Origin: Myxococcales bacterium
Lineage (GTDB): Bacteria; Myxococcota_A; Polyangia; GCA-2747355
Direction of reading: 5' to 3'
Assembly: GCA_020431405.1 (NCBI GenBank)
Contig: JAGQIK010000686.1
Coordinates: forward strand, 1 to 53,750
Length of the DNA stretch: 53,750 nucleotides
This document shows, in pieces, positions 19,642-27,100 of the stretch. The notes beneath the pieces were generated by a model, which saw only the letters and a program-made list of their open reading frames with translations, was not told the origin of the DNA and did not search any database. Both the position numbers and the translations under genes were made by a program. How positions within the stretch are numbered: the first letter of the stretch is position 1; every line of letters begins with the position of its first letter.

Positions 19642-20118
19642 TTGGGATCGCTACAGGCACAGGTGCAGCCGGGGGCGCAGAGCCAGCCGACCCGGGTGAT
19701 TCTCAGCGGCGCCATCGACGAGCGCTGCGAGCTGGATGAGGCCCTCGGCGGTCTCGCCGAGTCGGAGCCCATCGAGCTCGACCTCGCCGGCATCTCGCGC
19801 ATCAACTCCATCGGTGTCATGCGCTGGATTCCGGCGCTCGAGGCGCTCTGCAAGGGGCGCGACGTGCGCGTGGTGCGCGCCTCTTACGTCGTGATCAATC
19901 AAGCCAACAGCGTGGCCAACTTCTTCGCCGACGCCCAGGTGCGCTCCTGTCTGGTGCCGTACTTCTGCCCCGCGTGCGGGGACAACAAGATGCTCGAGAT
20001 CGAGGTCGACGAGGTGCGTGCCGCTGGGTGTTCGGCGCCGGCACGGCGCTGCGACAGTGATGACGCGCAGCTCGAGTTCGACGAGCTCGACTCGTACTTC
20101 ACCTTCGCGCGCGAATGA
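19642..20118 (+). CDS. STAS-domain protein (anti-anti-sigma type) with Cys-rich tail
   Basis: 158 aa from a TTG start, with GGAGG about six bases upstream. Residues 15-110 look like a STAS domain: V-I-L-S-G-A-I-D-E beta strand, then I-S-R-I-N-S-I-G-V, in which Ser56 aligns with the phosphorylated Ser of SpoIIAA/RsbV. The C-terminus has C-P-A-C-G (about 114-118) and further cysteines, perhaps a small zinc site, and an acidic end. It overlaps the next gene by 4 bp (ATGA). The neighbour ends in an RsbW-like ATPase domain, so a partner-switch pair is the natural reading: the ATPase domain would bind or phosphorylate this STAS protein. No sigma factor gene is adjacent. Confidence 0.75.
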   Translation: MGSLQAQVQPGAQSQPTRVILSGAIDERCELDEALGGLAESEPIELDLAGISRINSIGVMRWIPALEALCKGRDVRVVRASYVVINQANSVANFFADAQVRSCLVPYFCPACGDNKMLEIEVDEVRAAGCSAPARRCDSDDAQLEFDELDSYFTFARE

Positions 20119-22913
20119 CGATGGGCGGCGAGACGCGCGATCCTCGTCGCGCCGTGGCCGTGCTCGATATCGGCGGCGGCGGGCGACAGCTCGTCGACGC
20201 GGTCGTCACCGCGGATCTCGACACGCTCGAGGTGCGCTCTCTCGACGAGCTCATCGCGGTTGTTGCCGAGGGCAAGGCGCGCGTGGCGCTCGTCGCGTTC
20301 GAGGCGCTGTGGCCGCAGAGCCAGCAGAACTTGGTGCGACTGCGCGAGGCCAGCGGCAGCAAGACCTGCCGCCTAGTGGTGGCCTATCCGCGCGAGCGTC
20401 CGCGACTTCGCTTGGGGCGCAAGCTGTGGTCTGTCGGGCTGATCGACCACCTGGTGGCGCGCGCCGATCCGCCGCGTCACGTGGCTGCGCTGCTGAGGCA
20501 ATCGCTCGCCGACGTGGTCGCCGACGAAGCGCCCGCGCCAGACACGCCGCTCGGCGTCGCGCACCGGTTGTGCGGTGCGCTGACCAACCGCGGCAGCGTC
20601 GAGGCGCTGCTGCGCGAGCTGGCGCTGCGTTTGGCCAAGATGCTGCCGCTGCGCGCGATCCAAGTGCTCGTCGTGCCGGGCGGCGCCAAGCTCTACATCT
20701 TCCAGACCTGCGCGGTCGATCACGAGGTGCGCCTCGAGATGGCGCGTCGCGTCTGCGACGCGGTCTCGCCGCTGGCGCGTGAAGGTCTCGCCCCAGAAGA
20801 CCTCGTCTTCGTCGACTCGCCGCCGATCGTGTTCGAGGGGCAGGCTTCTGCTGCGCCAGTCGAGCTCGAGGCCAACGATGACACGGTGCTGACCTGTCCG
20901 CTGGTGCACTCCGGCGACCTCGTCGGCTGCGTCGGTCTGCTGCTCGACGACGCCGCGCTCTCCACCGAGCAGCGCCTCGCGCTGCGCGTGGTGATGCTGC
21001 AGCTGGCCACCAGCATCCGCTACGCCGACGCCATGCGCGTCGCCGAGCGCAACTCGCACATCGACGAGCTCACCGGTGTGGCCAACCGGCGCTTCATGAG
21101 CCGCACGCTGACCGTCGAGTGGCGGCGCGCGCGCCGCTACGGCCACCCGCTGACGGTGGCGCTGCTCGACGTCGATCGTATGGGCGAGATCAACGAGACG
21201 CGCGGCTACACCGTGGGCGACGCGGTGCTGCGACGGCTCGCTACGCTGTTGCGCCAGTCGGTGCGCGACACCGATCACGTGATCCGCTATGGCGGCGACC
21301 AGCTGATGGTGCTGCTGCCCGAGACGGGCCCTGGCGAGGCGGTGCTGGTGCTCGAGCGTTTCACGCAGATGCTGCGCGCGCGGCCGCTCGAGGTGCCCGT
21401 GCGCGACGTGCAGGCGACCGCAGGGGGCTCGGCGTCGGCGGCGGTCGCGTCGATCTCGCTCTCGCTCTCCACCGGCGTCGCCGGCATTCCGCTCAGCCGC
21501 GTGCGCTTCGCCGAGGAGCTGGCGGACCTCGCCGAGCAGGCGCTCGCGGTGGCCAAGCGCGGCGGTCGCGGGCGCATCTGCTTGGCGCATCGCAGCGGCG
21601 TCGAGTCGATCGCGGGCAGCATCGAGCGACCCGAAAAGCGCCGCTCGCCGCGCGTGGGCTCGACCATCGGTGTGCGCTACCTCGAGCTCGCCGACTTCGG
21701 CGGCCGCGCGCTCGAGGCGCAGTCGAGCGACATCTCCGCCGGTGGCATCGCGATCCGCTCCACCGGACAACTGCTGCGCCGCCACTCGTTCGGTCTGGTG
21801 TTCCTCGAGGGCAGCGATCGGCCGGTGCTCTCGCAGGTGGTCTGGACGCGCGACGTGCAGCGCGACGCTGGCGCCGAAGGCGAGCGCCACGCGGGCCTGC
21901 GCTTTATCCGCGGCGAGGAGCTGTCGGGCATCGTCGCGCGCGGCGAGGCGCATCGCGCGCCCGGGGAGCGACTGCCGCGAGCGCTGGTCGTGGCCGAGCA
22001 CGCGCGCACCAACAGCATGGCGCGGCGCGTGCTCACCGCGGCGCGCTACAGCGCCGACTTCTACAGCATCGAGGACGCGCTCGAGGCCATCGAGCATCAC
22101 GAATACGACGTGGTTGTCATCGGCGAGTCGCTGCTCGCCTCGCGAGGATTCGACCTCGTGCGCGAGACCACCGAGCGCGGCGGACGGGTCGTGCTGGTCA
22201 ACGAGCACGCCGATCGCAGCGCCGCTCTCGAGCAGGCGCGCCGCAGCCGCATCGAGCACTTCGTCGGCTACGACGCCAGCTCGGAGGAGGCGCTCTTCGC
22301 GACCCTCAACAAGCTCGTGCTCGGCGAGTACTTCGGCCTGCGCAAGTACCTCTCGTGGGGCAGCGAGCCGCTGAGCTGGCCGGTGGACGGCGCGCCGAGC
22401 AAAGACCGCGTGCTCGATGGCATCCGTGCGCTGGCCAAGGAGGTCTGCTGCCACCCGCGCATCACGGATCTTCTGATCTCGGCCGTCGACGAGATGATCG
22501 TCAACGCGCTCTACCACGACGCCGACACCGCCAAGCTCGAAGAGGCGACGCTGCGTCCGGTCACCGTCGAGGCCGGCTCGGACGGCCGTTTCCTCGCGGT
22601 GGCGGTGCTCGACGAGCATGGCACGTTCAGGCCAGACCAGCTCTTCGCCAGCCTCGGCCGCGCCGTCGACCGCGAGCGCTACGGTCTCCCGAGCGACGCC
22701 AGCAGCGCCAGCCTCGGCTTCCGTATCATGCTCGGCGCGCTCAGCCAGCTCGCGATCAACGTCGAGGCTGGTCGGCGCACGGAGATCATCGGCATCGTCG
22801 ACCTGCGCAAGTCGCTGCGCGAGTATCGATCCTCAGTGCCCAGCTTCGGCATCTTCGAGCGCCCGGGGCAGCTCTCCGGCGGCACGCCGAGGGGGAAAGA
22901 AGCGAAGAAGTAG
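20115..22913 (+). CDS. Multidomain signalling protein: pseudo-REC, GAF, degenerate GGDEF, PilZ, pseudo-REC, RsbW-like ATPase
   Basis: 932 aa, soluble. About 12-135: receiver-like fold without the phospho-Asp. About 145-305: GAF-like. About 310-490: GGDEF domain whose active site reads G-G-D-Q-L (393-397, the catalytic Glu replaced by Gln), while the inhibitory site R384-x-x-D387 sits exactly five residues before it. About 506-600: PilZ with both c-di-GMP motifs, R509-x3-R513 and D539-I-S-A-G-G. About 620-740: second receiver-like fold, again without an obvious phospho-Asp. About 765-905: GHKL/HATPase of RsbW type, with D792-E-x3-N797-A and D833-E-H-G in place of DxGxG. It is more likely a c-di-GMP receiver than a synthase, passing the signal to its ATPase domain and the coupled STAS partner. 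Confidence 0.85.
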   Translation: MTMGGETRDPRRAVAVLDIGGGGRQLVDAVVTADLDTLEVRSLDELIAVVAEGKARVALVAFEALWPQSQQNLVRLREASGSKTCRLVVAYPRERPRLRLGRKLWSVGLIDHLVARADPPRHVAALLRQSLADVVADEAPAPDTPLGVAHRLCGALTNRGSVEALLRELALRLAKMLPLRAIQVLVVPGGAKLYIFQTCAVDHEVRLEMARRVCDAVSPLAREGLAPEDLVFVDSPPIVFEGQASAAPVELEANDDTVLTCPLVHSGDLVGCVGLLLDDAALSTEQRLALRVVMLQLATSIRYADAMRVAERNSHIDELTGVANRRFMSRTLTVEWRRARRYGHPLTVALLDVDRMGEINETRGYTVGDAVLRRLATLLRQSVRDTDHVIRYGGDQLMVLLPETGPGEAVLVLERFTQMLRARPLEVPVRDVQATAGGSASAAVASISLSLSTGVAGIPLSRVRFAEELADLAEQALAVAKRGGRGRICLAHRSGVESIAGSIERPEKRRSPRVGSTIGVRYLELADFGGRALEAQSSDISAGGIAIRSTGQLLRRHSFGLVFLEGSDRPVLSQVVWTRDVQRDAGAEGERHAGLRFIRGEELSGIVARGEAHRAPGERLPRALVVAEHARTNSMARRVLTAARYSADFYSIEDALEAIEHHEYDVVVIGESLLASRGFDLVRETTERGGRVVLVNEHADRSAALEQARRSRIEHFVGYDASSEEALFATLNKLVLGEYFGLRKYLSWGSEPLSWPVDGAPSKDRVLDGIRALAKEVCCHPRITDLLISAVDEMIVNALYHDADTAKLEEATLRPVTVEAGSDGRFLAVAVLDEHGTFRPDQLFASLGRAVDRERYGLPSDASSASLGFRIMLGALSQLAINVEAGRRTEIIGIVDLRKSLREYRSSVPSFGIFERPGQLSGGTPRGKEAKK

Positions 22914-22955
22914 CAGCCCCGCAGCGCTAATCTACGGCCAACGGAGGTTGACCAC

Positions 22956-23483
22956 ATGGTAGCTCTGACGAGGGCTGAGCTGGCGGCGCGCGCGGCGCGC
23001 GTGCGGCTTTTGCTCACCGACTGCGACGGCGTGCTCACCGATACCGGAGTGTACTACTCGGCGCAAGGTGAGGAGCTGAAGCGCTTCTCGATCCGCGACG
23101 GCAAGGGCATCGAGCTGTTGCGCGACGCGGGAGTGGAAACGGGCATCGTGACGGGCGAGAAGAGCGGCACCGTGGCGCGCCGCGCTGAGAAGCTGCGCAT
23201 CACGAAGCTGTATCTGGGGGTCAATGACAAGCAGGCGCTGCTCGAGCGCATCTGCGCCGACGCCGGATGCGAGGCGGCAGAGCTCGCCTACATCGGTGAC
23301 GACGTCAACGACCTGGGGATCATGAGGGCCATCGAGGCTGGGCAGGGGCTGACCGGGGCGCCACAGGACGCGCTGCCCGCGGTGAAAGAAGCCGCGATGT
23401 ACGTCGCAGACGCGCGCGGTGGACATGGCGCGCTTCGCGCGTTCGGCGACTGGATCTTGCGGCTCAGGCAGGGACACGCTTAG
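22956..23483 (+). CDS. kdsC: KdsC-type HAD phosphatase (3-deoxy-D-manno-octulosonate 8-phosphate phosphatase)
   Basis: 175 aa; GGAGGT is positioned about eight bases before the ATG. HAD class C0 features: nucleophile pair D22-C-D24 in T-D-C-D-G-V-L-T-D, I-V-T-G-E-K in motif II, and metal-binding G-D-D-V-N-D (114-119). Length fits the KdsC/YrbI group, which hydrolyses KDO 8-phosphate to give KDO for lipid A core. A phosphatase for a nonulosonic or other sugar phosphate cannot be excluded by sequence alone. It is about 40 bp downstream of the c-di-GMP signalling gene and may be co-transcribed with it. Its 3' end faces the small membrane protein gene. Confidence 0.85.
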   Translation: MVALTRAELAARAARVRLLLTDCDGVLTDTGVYYSAQGEELKRFSIRDGKGIELLRDAGVETGIVTGEKSGTVARRAEKLRITKLYLGVNDKQALLERICADAGCEAAELAYIGDDVNDLGIMRAIEAGQGLTGAPQDALPAVKEAAMYVADARGGHGALRAFGDWILRLRQGHA

Positions 23484-23486
23484 CCG

Positions 23487-23936
23487 CTAGATCACGGCGG
23501 CGCCGAGCAGCACGGCGGCCGTGACGAGGTGCACCAGGCACACCAAGGCCGTTGGCAGCTCGAGCGCGCGCAGGGCCGGCCAGGCGCGCCGTACGCGCGC
23601 GAGCTGTAGGGTGCGGTCGGTGGCTCGGTAGCTGCGCTCGTCGATCTCGCTGCCGTGCGCCACCAGGCGCGAGCCGATGGGCGTCGGCAGACGCTGGCGG
23701 TCCCATCCGCCGACGAGGCGCCAGCGTATGCCCGCGTCGGTCTCGACGACGAGCGCACCGTGCTCGACCGCGTGCAGCGCGCCTTCGACGCGAGCCAGGT
23801 CGGGTCGCGGCGCGCCGTGACGGCGCCAGCGCAGCAGGCGGTAGAGCACAAACGCCAGAGCCCAGGCGCCGCTGATGGCGAGCGTGGCGATCCAGTGACT
23901 GTGGCTCGCTGCCTCGAAGCTGAGCTGCTGGGGCAT
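23487..23936 (-). CDS. Small two-TM membrane protein of unknown function
   Basis: 149 aa. The ATG at 23936 has an excellent ribosome binding site (AGGAGGT, about five bases away), so longer upstream frames are rejected. TM1 is about residues 15-35 and TM2 about 126-147. Between them is a 90-residue, probably cytoplasmic or periplasmic, beta-rich domain with several Val/Gly-rich strands. I do not recognise the family. It diverges from the alpha-2-macroglobulin gene across a 240-bp gap, and shares that control region. Confidence 0.7.
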   Translation of the reverse strand: MPQQLSFEAASHSHWIATLAISGAWALAFVLYRLLRWRRHGAPRPDLARVEGALHAVEHGALVVETDAGIRWRLVGGWDRQRLPTPIGSRLVAHGSEIDERSYRATDRTLQLARVRRAWPALRALELPTALVCLVHLVTAAVLLGAAVI

Positions 23937-24026
23937 GAACACCTCCTGCGCCAGCGCGGTGCAAGCGCCAGGCCACGGCCCTCGCCGCGCGCGCTTTCGC
24001 CGATCTCGCGCCCGGCCGCGGCGGCC

Positions 24027-24048
24027 CTGCCACAACGGGGCGTGGCAG
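24027..24048. promoter_or_regulatory. Inverted repeat CTGCCAC-N8-GTGGCAG
   Basis: Perfect 7-bp arms (24027-24033, 24042-24048) lie about 70-90 bp upstream of the -24/-12 element at 24117. It is a candidate activator-binding site for the alpha-2-macroglobulin operon. There is no T-tract, so it is not a terminator. Confidence 0.4.
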
Positions 24049-24116
24049 CGCTGACGCGAGCAGCGTCGATGGCGCTCGGATCGGGCGATGGCGCCGTTCT
24101 GCGGGCATCTCGCGGG

Positions 24117-24132
24117 TGGCACTCACCTTGCT
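24117..24132 (+). promoter_or_regulatory. Sigma-54 promoter, full consensus
   Basis: TGGCACTCACCTTGCT matches TGGCAC-N5-TTGC(A/T) at every fixed position, with GG at 24118-24119 and GC at 24130-24131. The predicted transcript start near 24142 leaves a 35-base leader before the GTG at 24177. Confidence 0.72.
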
Positions 24133-24176
24133 CTACACGCGGCACACCCCCCATCGCCGCATCGCAAGGAGAGCCC

Positions 24177-27100
24177 GTGGACGACAACGCCGAGAGAGCC
24201 CGCCGCCGTCGCCGCCTTCTGTCGCGCCGCGCCCTGCGCGCCTGGCTGCGCGTGCGGCGCGCGTGGAGGCGCGTCTTCGGGCGGCTTCGCTGGGAGCGGC
24301 CAGCCTGGATGGAGCGCGCCGATCGGCGCGTGGTCGCCGTGCGGGCGGCGCTCAACCGCAACCCACTGACGACGCTGGCCACGCTGACGCTGGTGGTGTC
24401 CTTGGTGCTCGGCACGCACTGGCTGCTGCGGCACGGCAAGCCGCCAGCTCCGGCGCCGCGCCAGGTGGTGGTGAAGATCGACGGCCCCGGTGCGCCCGAT
24501 TGGTCGCGTGGCGGCGCGCCGCGCCCGCTGTGGGTGACCTTCGGCACGTCGGCTGCGCCGCTGGCCAAGGTCGGCAAAGTGGTGCAGCAGGGCATCGCGC
24601 TCGAGCCGCCGCTCGCCGGGCGCTGGCGTTGGGCTTCGGATCGACGGCTCGTCTTCGTGCCGCGCCAGGCGTGGCCCATCGCGCAGAAGATGCGCGTGCG
24701 CCTGGCGCTCGGCGCGTTGGCGCCTGGCGTGCTGGTCGACGCCGACAAGCTGCGCTTCGAGACCGCGCGCTTCGTAGCGCGCGTGCGGGCGTTGCGTTTT
24801 CACGAGGATCCTCGACAGCCCACCGACCGGCGCCTGATCGCGACGCTCGGCTTCTCGCACCCGGTTTCGCTGGCGAGCCTGCGCGAGCGCGTGACGCTAC
24901 AGATCGGCAAGCGCGCGGTGGACCAGCGGGAGGTGCGGGTGTCGCTGCGCGCCGACGCGCGCCGGCTGCAGGTCTTCGTCACCAGCGAGTCGCTGTCGAT
25001 CCCAGCGCGAGATCTCCCGGCGCTGTTGCGCGTGGCGGCAGGCGTTCGCGCCGCCGCCGGCGGCAACCCCAGCGCGAAGCTCGACGCGCGCGGCCAGGTG
25101 CCCGGCATCTACAGCCGCCTGCGCGTCGCGAGCGTGCGCTCGCAGGTGGTCGAGCGCGCCGACCGCGCGCCGCAGCACGTGCTCTTTGTCGAGGCCAACG
25201 CGAGTCTCGAGGCGGCCGCGCTGGCGAAGCACCTGCGCGTGTATCTGCTGCCGCGGATTCACCCCGACGACGCCAAGAAAAAGGGCGCCGCCGACGCGCA
25301 GCCGTACAGCTGGAGCGACCCTTCGCGCATTGGCGAGGACCTGCTGGCGAGCAGCAAGCGCCTCGCGCTGACGCCCGTCGAGGGCGCCAGCAAAGACGGC
25401 CGCATCCACGCGCTGCGCTATCGAGCCCCGGTGGGACGCTGGCTCTACGCGGTCATCGCACGCGACATGCCGAGCGCGAGCGGCTACCGACTGGGCCAGG
25501 CACACACCACCACGCTGGTCGTGCCGGAGGTGCCGGCGCGGCTCAAAATCCTCTCCAAGGGCGCGATCCTGCGCCTCGGCGGCGCGCGCCGGCTGGCCGT
25601 CTACGCCCGCAACGTCGACGGTGTGAAGCTCACGCTATGGCGCATCCTGCCGCATCAGCTGCACCATCACGTGCGCGCCAACCGCTACTCGCAGCTCGCC
25701 GCCTTCACCGGCGGCGACGTCAGCTCGCTGTCGGAGGTCTTTCACGAGCAGCGAGAGATCACGAAGGTGTCGTCCAAGTCGGCGGCGGCCGCGCGCGTGC
25801 GCGGAACCACCGTCGCCTTCAACGTCGGGCGCTACCTGCGCCACGGTGGTGGCGTGCCGCGTGGTGTGTTTGTCGTCGAAGCGCGCGCGCTGCGCCGGGT
25901 CAAAGGCAAGCTGCAGCCCGCAGGCACCTCGGAGCGACGGGCGATCCTCGTCACCGACCTCGGCCTACTGGTCAAGCGTGTGGCCGACGGCAGCCGCGAC
26001 GTGTTCGTGCAGTCGCTGTCGCGTGGCGGGCCGGTGGCCGGTGCGAGCATCGAGGTGCTCGGTCCCAACGGCCTGGCGGTGGCGCGCGCGCGCACCGACG
26101 AGCGTGGTCACGCGAGGCTGCAGGCGCTCGACAAGCTGCCGCTGGTCAAGCTGCCAGGGCTCTACGTGGTGCGGCACGGCGCGGACCTGACCTTCATGCC
26201 CTACGACCGCTACGACCGCCGGCTCGACCTGTCGCGGTTTTCCACCGGTGGCCGGGTCGGGGCTGCCGACCCGCGCAGCCTCGACGGCTTCGTCTTCTCC
26301 GATCGCGGCCTCTATCGTCCCGGCGAGACGCTGCGCCTCGGCGTCATGGTCAAGCGTGCTGACTTTGGCGGCGACCTCTCGCGGCTGCCGCTCGAGCTGA
26401 CCCTCAGCGATCCGCGCGGCACCGTCGTCGCTCGTCACAAGCTGCGTGTCGATGAAAACGGCTTTGCCGAGCTTTCGCACGACACCAGCCGTACCGCGCT
26501 CAGCGGGCGTTACACGGCCGAGCTCTACATCGCGCGGGATGGCAAGGCGCGCGGCCTGCTCGGTTCGACGACCGTGCGCGTGCGCGACTTCGCTGCCGAC
26601 CGATTGGCGATCCGCGCGTGGCTGCCGTCGAGCGGCGGCGCGGAGTGGCTGCGGCCGAGCGACCTGCGGGCTCGTGTGTCGCTGCGCACGCTCTACGGCA
26701 CGGCAGCCGCTGGGCGGCGCGTGAGGGCGCGCGTGGTCTTCTCGCCGGGCTCTCCGATATTCAGCAACTTCCCGGGCTACAGCTTCCACGACCGCCGTGC
26801 GAGCCGCGGCTACCGCCGGTTCGCGCGCGAGCTCGGCGAGGTGCGCACCGACAAGCAGGGAAGGGCGCAGTTCGTCCTCGATGCGCAGAGCCTGCTGCCG
26901 GGTATCTATCGGGTGCGTTTCATCGCCGAGGCCTTCGAAGCAGGCGGCGGTCGCAGCGTTGTCGGGGAGGCAAGCACGCTCGTCTCGTCGCTGAAGATGG
27001 TCGTCGGCTACAAGGCACGAAAAGGCGCACTGAACATGATCCCGCGCAAGAGCAGGCGCACTCTGCACGTTGTTGCGGTGGGGCGCGACGGCATGGCGCG

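Noticed and set aside
20373-22619. 748-aa minus-strand frame opposite the multidomain signalling gene
   Set aside because: No domain motifs, biased composition, and the plus strand carries recognisable GGDEF, PilZ and ATPase motifs.
20115-22913. Active diguanylate cyclase
   Set aside because: The active site reads G-G-D-Q-L; the Glu needed for metal binding and catalysis is Gln, so synthesis is unlikely although the I-site is intact.
24027-24048. Intrinsic terminator for the 23936 gene region
   Set aside because: The hairpin lacks a T-tract and lies between divergent genes, upstream of both.
23655-24176. N-terminal extension of the alpha-2-macroglobulin frame
   Set aside because: It runs through the divergent small membrane gene and the sigma-54 promoter; GTG 24177 has a proper ribosome binding site.
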